DNA from: Chlorella sorokiniana
Lineage: Eukaryota > Chlorophyta > Trebouxiophyceae > Chlorellales > Chlorellaceae
DNA length: 64,000 nt
Reading direction: 5' to 3'
NCBI GenBank assembly: GCA_025917655.1
Contig: CP084614.1
Span: forward strand, 2,356,001 to 2,420,000
Below, piece by piece: positions 22,052 through 33,875 of the stretch; position 1 is the stretch's first letter; every line of letters begins with the position of its first letter. The notes beneath the pieces are model-generated. The model was not told the origin of the DNA and ran no database searches. It saw only the letters and a list, made by a program, of their open reading frames with translations. A program made the translations under genes and the position numbers.

Positions 22052-23347
22052 CTACATGCCCCACAGCGTCTTCAGGCTGCCAAACATGCTGCCCATGCCC
22101 TCCTCCTCCTCCTCCGTGATGTCGGGCAGCAGCACGGCGTCAATCACGTGCACCACGGCGGGGCAGCCGGCGTTGATGTCGGCGGCCGTCACCACACCGC
22201 TGGACAGGGAGCCCTCCACTGTGATGCGCTGGCTGGGCGGCTCGAGCTTGCTGAACACCTGCATGGCAGGGGGAGGGTGTGAGCGGGCGAAGGGCGGCAG
22301 GCGTTGAGAGTAGAAGGGGGTTGCTACCCGAGAATGCTTCCCTGCAGCATTGCCCCACCCATTTCCTTTCGCCGCCCTACTCGCCTTTTGAATCTGGATG
22401 GTCAGCTCGCCGCTCTCGCCCTCCTCGGCAGCGCCGCCCTTCTTGGACCAGGCGGCGGCGGCCTGCAGGTCGGCGGACAGCAGGGTGGGCAGCTTCTGCT
22501 CGTCGCTCAGCTGGTCGGCGGTGAGGGCGGCGCCGGGGACAACATGGTACTTGAGGATCTGCGGCAGGGTCAAGGCAAGTGAGCGACGGATTATTTTTAG
22601 TAGGTGGGGGAGCGAGAAGCGCGAGCAGGAGGGGAAAGGGAACGATTGGCAGCAGCAGCGCACAGGGCACAGCTGTGGAGCCTTGCCCCCTTGCCCCCTT
22701 ACCGCCTGCAGCAGCTCGGGCTGGGCCAGCAGCTGGCTGGCAGTGATGCCCAGGTCCTCCAGGGCGGCGTCAAAGGCGTCGTCGGAGGGCGCAAACACGG
22801 TGGCCTGCAGGGCGCGGTCGCTGAGGGCGGGGGCCAGGCCCGCGGCCTGCGCAGAGGAGGAGGGGGTGTGGGTTGGCATGCATGCAGGTGGAATGCAATC
22901 CAAGGTTCAAGCCTGCTGGAGATGCAATCCGGGGTGCAAGGCACAGAGCAGGCGCTGCCGCCGCACCCTCCTCTTGCTCCTCCCCCTCACCTGTGCGGCG
23001 GCCAGCAGGGTGGAGAAGGAGCCAGCCTGCGCTGCCACCTCAGCCACTGACTGGCACTCAGCGGGAACGGCAACGGGGGTTGTGGTGGCGCCGGCATTGG
23101 CACTGGCCCCAGCGGTGGCGCGTGTCATGGCTCCGGCCATGGCCCCAGCAACGGCATTGGCACCGGCCAGGGCGCCAGCACCCACATCAGCGCCGGCCCC
23201 GGCACCAGTGCCGTCCATGAAGCCGCCAAAGGTGCGCATGCCGCTGACTCTGGCGCCAGACACCTTCGGGTGGTGCTTCTTCAGTGTGGCCGACGCCCCG
23301 CCCACCAGGGCGCACAGCAGCAGCGCGAGCGCGGCGCGGTGCTGCAT
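22052..23347 (-). CDS. Secreted fasciclin (FAS1) domain protein, copy 1
   Basis: Exons on the complement 22991..23347, 22703..22846, 22385..22558 and 22052..22258 give a clean 293-aa frame. A signal peptide (RAALALLLCALVGGASA) is followed by a Gly/Ala-rich linker of AGA-type repeats, then one FAS1 domain: AVPAECQSVAEVAAQAGSF, ATVFAPSDDAFDAAL (H1), LKYHVVPGAALTADQL, and CPAVVHVIDAVLLP (H2). The domain holds an Ala/Lys/Glu insertion before strand LTIQIQ. FAS1 proteins act in cell adhesion or cell-wall matrices; an extracellular role is inferred. No GPI-type hydrophobic tail; the protein ends in an acidic stretch and LKTLWGM. Intron 3 uses a GC donor (AAG|GCGAGT) where copy 2 has GT. Confidence 0.9.
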
Positions 23348-23786
23348 CCTGACGGTTGCTTGAGTGTGTAGGGGCAATAGAAGGAGCCTGTGGAATGCTG
23401 TGGGCTCGAAGGACGCGAGCGCGGACAAAAGAGCGTGTGGGAGAGCCCGCCTCGCGCATTTGAGCCCCTCCCCGCCCTTGGCGGGGCTCTGGGAGGGGCT
23501 GATGGCACAGTGAGATCCCTGGGAGGGGCTGATGGGATTTGCTGGGAAGGTGTACCTCTGAGGCGTATTGGGAGATGCACAGCCACCTGCTCTACTGCTG
23601 CAAATTACAGTCGATGCAAACAATCCATTCGTTTATTTATTTATAATCTGAGGCATCTAGCAAGCTTATTATGCAAAAGTCTGAATCTGCTGTGGCAAAT
23701 GCCATCCCTGCCCTACACAACTCGACGTGTTATTGCTGCCTCTCTCGCTAGCGCTCCATCCACGCTCAAGCAGACTGCCCTCAACC
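23348..23786. other. Intergenic between two minus-strand genes
   Basis: The fasciclin promoter (shared with copy 2 up to about 23495) and then the 3' UTR of the Cys-rich gene. Confidence 0.5.
23605..23609 (-). promoter_or_regulatory. Candidate TGTAA poly(A) signal of the Cys-rich gene
   Basis: TGTAA on -, about 180 nt after the stop at 23787, the same spacing as in both fasciclin genes. Confidence 0.6.
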
Positions 23787-26711
23787 TCACTCCGCCACAG
23801 GCACGCACCGCCTGTCGGGGCTGTCCTCGTCGTCAAACTGGAAGCCCTCCTTGCACCAGTCGCACTGCTCCCGCCCCTCCAGGTCGGTGGAGCACGAGGC
23901 GCAGTCGCCCTTGCACTGCGGGCAGGCGGCGGCAAGGGAGAGGGGCTGTGACTGCGCTGGGTTGGGCTGTTGAGGGCAGCAGCGTGCGGCGTTCAACAGC
24001 CAAACCACACCCACGCCTGCCAGCCACTCGGCCATCTGGCAGCACTCAGCCCCGCCCCTCCCCTCACACACCACACCGAAAGCTGCAGCCCCGCCCCCCC
24101 CCTCGCACACTCTTCCACGGATAGAGAGGCAGGCCGCTCACCGGGGTGCACAGCGCGCTGCTCGTCGTTCCAGAAGCCCCCTCGCACAGGCTGCAGCGGT
24201 CGGCGTCGACCTGGCAGTTGGCGCAGTTGGCGACGCGGCAGGGCGCGCACGTACCGCTGGCGCCGTCCACGCCGTACGGCTCCGACGGGTCCTCGCACAC
24301 CTTGCACGTCTCCACGCCGCCCTCACAGTTCTGTTGCAGGGGGAACAACAGCAACGATCAAAGCAACCTGGTGCTGCTAGCAGGCAGGGAGGGAAAGCAA
24401 AGCAGGAGGTGCTTGCAGGTGGTGCTTGCAGGGGGTGGGCCCAGCCAACCCACGAGGCTGCTCGGGGGCCACCACCCCGCGAGACAGGTGCCATGCGGCT
24501 CTCACCACGCAGCGGGGTCTGAGCAGCGCGCGCAGCCGCCGTCGGTGGTGTTGGTGTAGCCCAGGTCGCAGGCTTCGCACTGGTCTGCGGAGGCCTGGCA
24601 GAAGATGCAGCCCTCCACGCACTGCGGGGACATGGGGTTGGGCGTGGATGAGTGCGTGGGGGGCAAGCAGCGGTGTGTGTGGTGGCGGGGCGGGGGTGGG
24701 CAGCAACGAGGCGGTGCTGCTGCTGCTCGGCAACTGTGGCAGGCCGACAAACAGCAGCTGCGCCCCCACCCCCCACCCCTTCCCCCAAGAAACGTAAAGT
24801 GAGCTCACTGGCGCACACAGCCCAGTGGTTGCGTTCAGCCCGAAGCCGTCGCCGGAGCACTGGTCGCACTTCTTGGCAGAGGTGCACTTGTTGCAGTTGG
24901 GAGGGCACTGCATGGGGGTTGCAGTTGAAAGGCTGGTCAGACGCTGCCAGGTGGCAGCACCAGCAGGACCAGCAGGGGCAGGGGGCGGGCAGGGCAGCGG
25001 GGCCACCCCCGCCGAATGCTGGCGCCAGCTGGCACGCCATGGCCGGCAGCTCACCGCGCGGCAGCGCCCGACTTGGGGTCTGGGAAGTAGCCTCGCTCGC
25101 ACTCGCTGCACCGCTTGGCGTCGCCGTCGCAGTAGCGGCAGCGGCTCCTGGCGGGGCCCTTGCAGGGCTTGCAGGCGCCGCCGGGCTGCACACCCTGCCC
25201 CTCCTTGCAACGGGTGCAGGCGCCGGTCAGGTTCTCGCAGGCCTGTGGGAAGGGAGTGAGGCAGTCGAGTTCATTGTTTCTCACCACAGTACTTTGTCGG
25301 CAGTTTATGCAGGGCAGGGGGCCAGGCAGAGGCATGGTGCAGCGGCGGCGACTGCGGTGGCTTCCTGCAAGCAAGCGGCCGTCATGGCTGGCCCCCTCAC
25401 CATGCAGTCCTCAGCTGGGCACTGCATACAAGCAAGGGAGGGGAGGGTGGGGGCGGCGTCAGCCACAGAAGCTCACAAACAACAGCAGCTTGGCACTGCT
25501 TGGAGGCTCCCCTGCCCCTACGCCCCACCCCCACCCCACCCCACCGCCCACCTCGGTGCAGCGCCCCTGCGCGTTGGCATAGTACCCGAACTCGTTGTCC
25601 CCTTCGATGTTGCCTGCAAGAACACACAGCACCAGTGTTGAGGCTTGATTGGGGAGCAGCGCAGGTGCTGCCAGCAGGCCCACGCGGCGGCGGGACGGCG
25701 GGGCCGCCTCCTTCTGGACCTCCTCCCACAAGCCAAACCGCTGCGCCGCAACGCGTGCATCCCGGCAGGGCATCGCCCGCTGCGCCCGCTGTGCACCCTC
25801 GGCGCGCCTGAGCAGTCGGTGCAGAAGGCTGGGTCGTCGCCGTCGCAGTCGATGCAGACGAGGGCGTCGGTGAAGCGCTCTGGGTCGCACTGCAAGGTGG
25901 AAAGGGGGAGGAGCGCGCGTGTGTGTGTGTGTGGGGGGTTGGGGGGGCGGGGGCGCGCGCGCAGGATGGAGGCTGGCGGCATCTCGTGGAGCTGCTGAGG
26001 GGGTGGGTGCAGAGGACAAGGCCAAGGCAACCCAACGCCTGCGCCCCCGCACCAGCTGGCAGCGCCCATCGGAGGAGAGGCCGAAGAAGTTGTGGCACTC
26101 GAGGCAGGCCGTGTGCTCGTCGTTGCAGCGGCGGCAGCCGCCGAGCGTTTCGTAGTCGCCCTCGATGCCGTCGGGCGCCTCTACGCACGCGTCCAGCTGG
26201 CAGCCGCCGTCGGGCGTGAGCGAAAAGAAGTCGGCGCTGCGGGCGGCGGGGGCGGTGCGGGCAAGGTGCTGGCCGTTGCGTCGGGCGCTTTGTATGGGCG
26301 GAGCAGTGACAACACGGCGCTCACCACTGCTCGCAGGTGGTGTTGGTGGGGTCGCAGCGGGCGCAGCCCCTAGGTTGGACACATCGCCGAACACGCCGTC
26401 AGGGTTTGAAATGCAGGCGGCAGATGCGGTGCCGGCTGCAAGGGGCGGCGGCGCAGAGGAGCTCATCAGCGAGCGGCCCCCAATGCGGACCGGCTTTATC
26501 CATCAGTGATCATCAATTCGCGGGGCAAGCTGGGGTGCACGCGGTATCGGAAGCTAGGCAAAACGGGGGTGCCACTGGTGAGCGAGGCTGCACCAGAAGC
26601 TCCTTCTACATGCCAAGAACGCATATCATGATCGTTCTCATATCATACAGCCGCTGCAAACGCACCAGTGAGCACCAGGAGCGCCAGACTGCAAGCAGAC
26701 AAGCGCATCAT
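23787..26711 (-). CDS. Secreted Cys-rich protein with growth-factor-receptor/furin-like repeats
   Basis: Exons on the complement: 26666..26711, 26325..26435, 26053..26236, 25808..25889, 25552..25613, 25401..25421, 25055..25242, 24809..24907, 24506..24621, 24142..24330 and 23787..23915, about 409 aa. Exon 1 encodes a signal peptide (MMRLSACSLALLVLTG). The rest is a chain of Cys modules such as CRYCDGDAKRCSECERGYF, CNKCTSAKKCDQCSGDGFG and CIFCQASADQCEACDLGY, the C-x2-C-x(n)-C-x2-C pattern of furin/GFR Cys-rich domains. No membrane segment or GPI tail. Exon 6 is only 21 nt (CPAEDCM). The intron after exon 4 fits only with a GC donor. Three bases appear missing in G/C runs (exons 2, 7 and 9); restoring the Cys pattern makes the total length divisible by three. 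Function unknown; extracellular binding is a guess. Confidence 0.78.
25919..25932 (-). repeat. (CA)n tract in an intron of the Cys-rich gene
   Basis: Reads GT on + and CA in the transcript, inside intron 25890-26052. Confidence 0.85.
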
Positions 26712-27439
26712 GTCTCGGACGCAGCCCCCTCTTGTTGGGTCGACAACGCAACAATATTGAAGTGTTTGTATGCAAGCGCAGCCCTTTAAATAGCCCAAAG
26801 CGCAACCAACGCGCTGGCAACGCGGTCATGGATATGATGCGGTGACCGAAGGAGGCATCCAGTACAAACAACAACAATTCAAATCATGTGTGCAAGGATA
26901 GAGCGCGCAGGTATCCATTGGGCTGCCTCAAGGACGGGCAGGCTGGGCAAAAGCGGCCTGGAATGAGCAAGCATCCGGGAGCGCCGTCAATACTGACCGA
27001 ACTTCTCATGGCCCACCATAACGATCTGGCTTTTGAGACATATGTCGTGTCGCATTAATCTATCGCATTCTTCACCAGGATTGCAACGTGGGATGTCCTC
27101 AGCTGCGATAGCAGGGATGAGCGGCGGCAGCGGCCTGCGGGAGCCAATCTCAAATCTGAACGTGCCCTCTAATGCTCGATTCGGACCTCCCAGGAGGTAT
27201 TTGAGGTAGCTGCAACAAAAGAAACCAGCATTGTGGCACTGACTTTTCCAGTCCCCACACCTCCAGACAATCCCCAAAAACTTCTTTCGCGCATTGTTGG
27301 CACAGATTGAGTGTCATTGGGCCTGCAATCCCTATGACGAAAGGCTGAAAACATAGGAGCAAAGCGCCACTCCCCTCGCACCCACGCAGCAACCCTCGCT
27401 GTGAGGACTCTCAAAGCATCGGCTCGGCAGCATCTCGCG
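26712..27439. other. Divergent promoter region, Cys-rich gene / ankyrin-U-box gene
   Basis: About 730 bp between divergent starts, AT-richer than the surroundings. No exon, RNA gene or repeat supported. Confidence 0.5.
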
Positions 27440-29295
27440 ATGGCCGTCGATGATAAACGATGCGAAGCTTGTCCAGGCGCGCTGGAGGCGTCGTGCAAGC
27501 CTACCACGCAGGCCCGCGTTTTGCTGGCGCCGCCGCCAAATTCACACTGCCGGCTTCCTCCCCCTCCTGGCCCCCTGCACACTCCTTTGTACCTCGTTTC
27601 ATGCGCAGATCGGCTGCACCAGGCGTTGATCAGCAAGACAAGCCAAAAAAACCGGAACTTCAAGTGTGCACCCCCAGCACCCTCCGCTGCGACCATTGTG
27701 CCAGCTTTGCACTCCGCAGCAGGCGGCGGCGACGAACGGCAGCTCTGCTCGCTGCTGGCAGCAGGTGCCAACATGGAGGGGCTGGACGGCGAGGGCAAGA
27801 CTGCTCTGGCAGCCGCTGCAGCGCGCGGGCGGCAGGCGTGCTTGCGTGCGCTGCTGGCAGCGGGGGCCGCCGTCGAGGCGGCTGACCGCCACGGCCACAC
27901 TCCCCTGCATTGGGCGGCCGCCTGCGGCCAGGCCGCTTGCATCAGCATCCTGCTGGCGGGAGGCGCCTGCATGGAGGCAGTAGACTGCAACGGGCTCACC
28001 GCTGTGCACTTGGCGGCGGGGAGGGGCCATGTGGCTTGCTTGGCTGAGCTGGCCGCGGCGGGCGCCAGCTTGCTGGGAGCCGACAAGCTTGGCAACCTGC
28101 CCATCCATGTAGCCGCCTGCAACGGGCACGTCGCCGCCGTGCGCTGGCTGGCCGCGGCAGGGGTGCAGGTGGGTGCGCCGGCGCTGGTCGCAGTGCGCAA
28201 CGGCTGCGGCAAGACGCCGCGACAGGTCGCAGCAGACTTCGGTCAGCGTGCTGTGGAGCGTCTGCTGCGCCAGCTGGAGCGACACCGGGGCAGGCCAGGC
28301 AAGGAATGCGGGTGCATGCCGCTGCAGAGGGCTTGTTTGCATTTACGCCGCCAGTCTGGGTTCAGGCTGGCCTGACAGCTGTGTGTGGCTGCTCTGCAGT
28401 CTGCACGGGTCCGTCTCACCAGCCCGGCTGCCGCTCGCTGGAAGCAGCGGAGGCTGTTGCAGCGGCGGCAGCGGCAGAGCTGCTTGCCGAGGAAGAGCAT
28501 CTCAAGGAGCAGCGGCGCGGGCAGCAGCACGCAGGGCGGCAGCAGGGCAAGCAAGGCGGCAACAGCGGCACGCGCCAGCCGGCCCGCGCAAGGCTGTAGG
28601 CGCCCCTTTGCAGCGGCAACCTGCGGCCAGCGCCGCAGCAGAGGCTGTGGAGACCCGGGCAGCGCCAGGGGATGCAGGGGCTGGAGGGCAGGCGGAGCAG
28701 GGCGGTGAAGGCACGGCTGACAGCGCTGGCCACGCCCATGCGGACCCTGCGCCTGTTCAATCATGCCCAGCAGATGCAACAGCCAGCTGCCCGGCAGACC
28801 AGCCAACAACTCCTGGCCTGGGCGCAGCCCAACAAGGCTTGCCCAGCCGCGCTTCAGCAGACAAGTGCTCGCCGCAGCTGCCGCCGGTGCCCGCGCAGCA
28901 GCCTGTGAAAGCGGAGGCGCAGGCTGCTGGTCTGGATGAGGGCTTGCTGGCGGACCTTCTGTGCCCCATCACCCAAGAGCTCATGGAGGACCCTGTTGTG
29001 GCGGCGGATGGAGAGACGTACGAGCGAGCTGCCATACAAGGTGGGTGCAGGGCTTGTGGAAGGCCCTGGCTGCAAGGAAGGCTGCACTGAGGGTTTGTTC
29101 ACCGCGGCGTTCATGCCCATCCCCTGCCCTGCATCCCCCGCTGCAGCCTGGATTGCGCGGCAGGTTGCCGCTGGGCTGGCGCCGTGCTCGCCCCTCACCA
29201 ACGTGCCGCTGCCGCACACAGAGCTTCAGACCAACAGGGTTGTGCGGCGACTGACCGCCGCCCTTGCAGCAGCAGGTCTGAGACCCGAACTATGA
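27440..29295 (+). CDS. Ankyrin-repeat U-box E3 ubiquitin ligase
   Basis: Exons 27440..28298, 28400..29040 and 29147..29295. The N-terminal half has five or so ankyrin repeats (HGHTPLHWAAACGQAACIS, GLTAVHLAAGRGHVACLA, LGNLPIHVAACNGHVAA). A Glu/Gln-rich coiled linker follows, and the C-terminus is a U-box (LLCPITQELMEDPVVAADG, ETYERAAIQAWI, CSPLTNVPLPHTELQTN). U-boxes recruit E2 enzymes; the ankyrin part would bind substrate. Intron 1 fits only with a consensus GC donor (CAG|GCAAGG). One base is missing near 28585. The start is uncertain: the 90 residues before the first ankyrin repeat are not protein-like and an upstream intron may exist. Confidence 0.8.
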
Positions 29296-29587
29296 CTGAC
29301 ACTGAGCAGTAATCGCTGCATGTATCGAAGGAAGACGCATGGGGTTCGGGCGAGTTGGCCCATCAGCGGCGACGTGGCGGCGCGAGTTGGGTCAAGGGAT
29401 GCGACGTGATTTGCGCATGCATGCAATATTCGTATTGTTTTCCGGACCTTTTGTTACCTGATTAGCTCGGTAAACTGGGCCAAGTGGTGGGAGTCGCCGC
29501 TCCGCTTATTTCAGTGTCTGGAGAGCGAAGCTGTAGGGACGACGAAAGGCTCACAAGCGTCGCGTCGAAGCCAATATATCACTCAGC

Positions 29588-32500
29588 ATGGGAAAGAGCC
29601 AGTGGGAGGATGCGGCGGATGGAAGCTCGAAGCGGCGCAGCGAGAGCTCCCAGAAAGCAGACAAGGAGGGTAAGAAGAAGAAGAAGAAAGCGCAGCGTGC
29701 AAGATCACACCGAAGCGGCGGTTGCGGGCGATGCAGAGCCGGCGGCGGCGGCCGCCGTGGTGCCGCCTGCCGCCGACGGCATGCAGCCAGATCGAGAGCC
29801 TGAGGAGGCGCTTGATGCGGCGGCCGGCAGCCACGACGCGGATGCGCCCAACTCTCAACAGGAGGGGGCAAGGCCGGCGCGGCAGCGGCCAGCGCGCAGG
29901 CAGCGGTGGCAGGCGCGGTCGCAGGCGGCGGCAAGCCCGCGCCGGTGCTGCCTTGGATGCGGGTGCCTGTGGCGATCGACGCGGCCGACGGCACGCCGCT
30001 GGACCAGGTCCGCGGCATGGACCCGCGGCTGAGGGCCGCCCTGCAAGGTGAGCCGCAGCCGCCCTGCAGGAGGCGCAGGGGCCCTGCGGTACAGCAAGCA
30101 TTACTCAGCAAGCCCTTTGTTGGTTGCGGCAATGCATCGACTTCCTCCCTCGTGGCTGACCCTTTAGCCCCAGGATGCGCCCCTCCCCCACGCACACACA
30201 TCCACCCACCCACCCACCCGCACACACACGCACCCAATGCAGCCGCCGGCATCGAAGCGCTCTTCCCGGTTCAAACGGTGGTGTGGCGTGAGACTGCGGG
30301 CGGCGCCTCGGCGGCGCACGACGTCTGCCTCTGCGCCCCCACAGGCTCCGGCAAGACCCTGGCCTACTGCCTTCCCCTGCTGGCGGCGCTGGCGGGCGCT
30401 CCCAGCCGCTGCTGCGCGCGCTGGCAGTGCTGCCCACGCGCGACCTGGCGGCGCAGGTGTTTGGCGTGCTGCGCACGCTGTGTCCGGCGCTGGGCCTGAC
30501 AGCAGCGCTCGCAGCAGGCAAGGCCAGCGCCACGGCAGAAGCGGAGCTGCTCTCTGGAGGCGGCATCGGTGCGAGCGCTTGTGGGGAGGGGCTGGGCCGC
30601 CGTGCGTTGAGGCTCGCCCTGCCGTGCATGCTTGGCTGGCTGGCGGGGGCTGGCGGGGCTGCTGAGGATGTTGGGACTGTTGGGCGGCCAGCGCCCGTGT
30701 GGCGCGCTCCCACGCCTGCCCCGCCGCACCCTGCCGCCCTCCTGGCCATCTCAATCGCGCCGCGCTGCCCCGTGCCCCTGTCCCATTCCTCACGCCCTCC
30801 AGCTCGCGCCCTCCCTCCCCCTCCAGACATACTGGTGGCCACCCCGGCCGCCTTGCCGCGCACCTGGAGTCCACGCCCGGCTTCTCTCTGGCTTCCCTGC
30901 GCTTCCTGGTGGTTGACGAAACCGACCGCCTGCTGCGCCAGGCCTACCAGGGCTGGCTGGCCAAGGCCCTCGCCGCCATGCACCGCAGCCCCAGCCGCGC
31001 CGCTGGCCACGGCGGCAGCGGTCGGCTGCCGAGCGGCGGCGGCAGCGCAGGAGCAGGCGGCGAGGGAGGGCGGGCGGGGGTGGCCGCGGCGGCGGGCCTG
31101 CCCGAGCCGCGGCGGGTGGTCAAGTTTGTGGTGTCTGCCACGCTGACCCGCGACCCAGCCAAGATTGACCGCCTGGGGCTTCACTGCCCTCGCTACATCG
31201 CCACCAGCACAGGTGGGCGGCTCCCGCACGCTTGGCTGCACGCGCACTCCGCTGTTGCTTGTGTGGGTGTCGGGTGCATGCAGGCGTTCTTGTCTGCCAA
31301 GGGGGCATGTGTGTGCCTCGGAGACCGGAATTCCTGTGTGCTCCAGCCTGCGGGACCAGGCTGGGGTGGACCCAAACACCGGCTGCCGCCGACCTGTTGG
31401 GGACGGCGGCCACCCCCACACACCCCTCCCTGTGCTGCCTTGGTGGGCTGCCCAGCTCGATTGTTGCGGTCCTGCCGCTTCAACCTCCTCCTCCCCGTGC
31501 TGCACCCGGTACCGCCTGTCCCGGCGCAGACGACCACCGCCACAAGCTGCCCCGCAGCCTGCGAGCTCAAGCTGGTGGTGGCCGCGGAGCGCAAGCCTGC
31601 CGCCCTGGCGGCGCTGCTGCAGGCGAGCAGACGGCTTTGCTTCATGCGGGCTGGGGCGTGGGGAGCTGGACGCGGGGTCTGCGCATGCAGCGCTGTTCTG
31701 GGAGCCGCGTGTTCCTGGCTGCCTGGCTGTGCCCTGCCGCATGCCTGTGCCCTCTTTGGCAACCAGAGCTGGCAGCGTGCAGCTTTGTGTCCTGTAGCCA
31801 GCGGCCGTGTATAGTCTGCTGCTGCTTCACCTGCTGGGTGCCCCCAAAAAAAAAACATACACAACACACACCTTTTCCTAACACACATTACGTGCACGCA
31901 CTGCCTCATCCAGGAGCTGCGCGGCGAGCCGACCATCGTGTTTACGTCGTCTGTCGAGGCCACGCACCGGCTGCACCTGCTGCTGCGCGCGCTGCGCTGC
32001 CTGCCTGACGCCGTCGTCGAGTTCTCTTCGCTGCTGCCGCCGCCGCAGCGTGCCGCCAGCCTGGAGGCCTTCCGCAGCGGCAAGGCCAAGGTGGGCGGAA
32101 ATAGGGGGTGAGGGGGGGAGGGGGGCACGCGGCGCCTGTGGGCAAGGTTTGCAGGCAGGTTGCGCCGGGCAGGAGGGCCGAGGTGGGTGACCCGGGTTTG
32201 GAGCGGCCGGAGGGAGGTGCCGTTTGGAAGGCTGGGCCTGCGGAGGGGTTGGGTTTTCCTTCAATGCAGCCCCGGGCGCCCTACCATGGCCCGCCTGCTG
32301 CTCTCGTAGCAGGGGCCTAGGCGTGCCCAACCTGCCTCGGCCTCGCGCGGTGCTTGCTGCCAGCATTCCACCTGACGTGCTTGCCGCTCTTCTCCCCCCC
32401 CAACAAACTCCAAAACAAAGGTGCTGGTGTGCTCGGACGCCATGACGCGCGGCATGGATGTGGAGGGGGTGGCAAACGTGGTGAACTACGATGCGCCCGT

Positions 32501-33170
32501 GTACGTCAAGACGTATGTGCACCGCGCCGGGCGCACGGCACGCGCGGGTGAGGCAGCTGCCTGGCAGCTGCCCGGCAGCTGCCCGTCGGCCCTGCTCCTG
32601 CATTGCCCCTCCTGTGTACTGACTGCTCGGTTAGGATTGCAGCTCGCGGGCGGCAGGGGAGCAGGTGGAAGGGTTTGTTGCATGCCCAGCCCAGTCCATG
32701 CCGCCTTCTGCCCCAATCGGCCAGCCTGAGAGGCCAAATCTGCCGCCTTCACCGCAGGCCGCCCGGGACGCGTCTTCACCCTCCTGCGCCACGAGGATGT
32801 GCGTCACTTCAAGGCCATGCTGCGCAAGGCGGACAACACCTTTGTGCGGGACCATGTACTGCCCAAGGGCGCGCTGGAGGCGGTACGCGACGACGTTGAC
32901 GCAGCCCTGGACGCCATGGCCGCCGCTCTGGCTGCGGAAACCGGCCAGGGGGCGGCCCTGCTCGAGCCCACTCAGCGGAATGCGGCAGCAGGGCAGGCGT
33001 GGGCGCCGCAGCAGCAGAAGCAGCGGCCGACGGTGCGCAATGGAGGCGACGGCCAGGCGGGGGCGGCCAAGCGGCGGCGTGTGGCGGGGGTGCCTGAGTT
33101 CAGCCTGCTGGCGCACCCGCCAGCTGACATGGCGCCTGCTGTGACGCCCCGCCCGCCCACGGTTCTGTGA
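29588..33170 (+). CDS. DDX51: DEAD-box RNA helicase, DDX51/Dbp6 type
   Basis: Exons 29588..30047, 30243..30568, 30827..31212, 31530..31622, 31914..32090, 32421..32547 and 32758..33170. A Lys-rich N-terminus ([12 protein letters not shown]) leads to [12 protein letters not shown] and GIEALFPVQ (Q motif). Helicase motifs follow: CAPTGSGKT (I), LPTRDLAAQ (Ia), ATPGRL (Ib, once a missing G is allowed), VVDETDRLL (II, DETD rather than DEAD), SATLT (III), [14 protein letters not shown] (IV), [14 protein letters not shown] (V) and HRAGRTARA (VI). The order and the [13 protein letters not shown] segment match DDX51/Dbp6, a nucleolar 60S assembly factor. Intron 4 needs a GC donor (CAG|GCGAGC) and intron 5 ends in AAAG rather than CAG. 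Several one- or two-base gaps occur in exons 1 to 4. Confidence 0.88.
30197..30235 (+). repeat. CA/CCCA-rich tract in intron 1 of DDX51
   Basis: Mixed (CA)n and (CCCA)n on the sense strand directly before the 3' splice site at 30242. Confidence 0.8.
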
Positions 33171-33875
33171 TACGGCCGCATGTGTTACCGGTGTCAAGCC
33201 AAAATTGCTTTCAAGGGGGCCGGGTCAAGCATAAAACAAGCGCAGTACCAACCAGGGAGCAGGGAGGCGCTGCTGCAGCACGGTACAGAGGGGCGAGCAC
33301 GAGTACAGGCGGGCTAGCGCTACACAGCAGGTGGGGGGCAGGGCAGGCGGCGGGGCGCACTCGCTGGTCGTTTGTTGGCTCAGGGTTGGGGGTGGAGGCC
33401 TGGGGTAGGGGGCTGAGCGAGTCGTCCAGCCGCTGCTGCCGCATCGCCGGTTGGCAGGCGGTGCCAAGAAGAAGAGAGGAGGGAAAATTGAGCGGACAGG
33501 GGTAGAAAGGAGAATGCGAGGGAGGTCGGGCCAGGCATGAGGGGGGCCCATCTGGGCACCCCGGAGACGGCGAGGGAGGACGCATAGCATGAGGGGAGAG
33601 TCCTCTGTTTCGAGGCACTGAAAGGGACTGGCAGCGCTGCAGGGTCAATATCATGGAAGGGTGCGCGCCCCTGTGAAGACAGCAAAACACGCTGGCCCAG
33701 CCGGCGTGGTGGGGCCTGTTCGGGGTGGTGGGAGCTTGGTGGCGACTGCCGCAAGACCTGGCGGCGCGCGGTGGGCGCGAGCATGCCTGCCAGCTGCGCC
33801 GGGCCTGCAGCCAGGCCTGGCGGCGCTGCAGCGTGCCGCAGCGGCCCGGGCGCAGCTCCTGCCGTCGCCGCCGCC
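33171..33875. other. Intergenic between convergent DDX51 and U-box/WD40 genes
   Basis: About 700 bp holding both 3' UTRs. No exon supported and no clear TGTAA signal. Confidence 0.5.

Larger units (their letters stand above)
21845..23495 (-). repeat. Fasciclin duplication unit, copy 1 (inverted relative to copy 2)
   Basis: About 1.65 kb matches 51478-53114 in opposite orientation: 5' flank, all four exons, intron positions, 3' UTR and TGTAA signal. Divergence is low in exons and moderate in introns. Boundaries are by eye. Confidence 0.85.
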
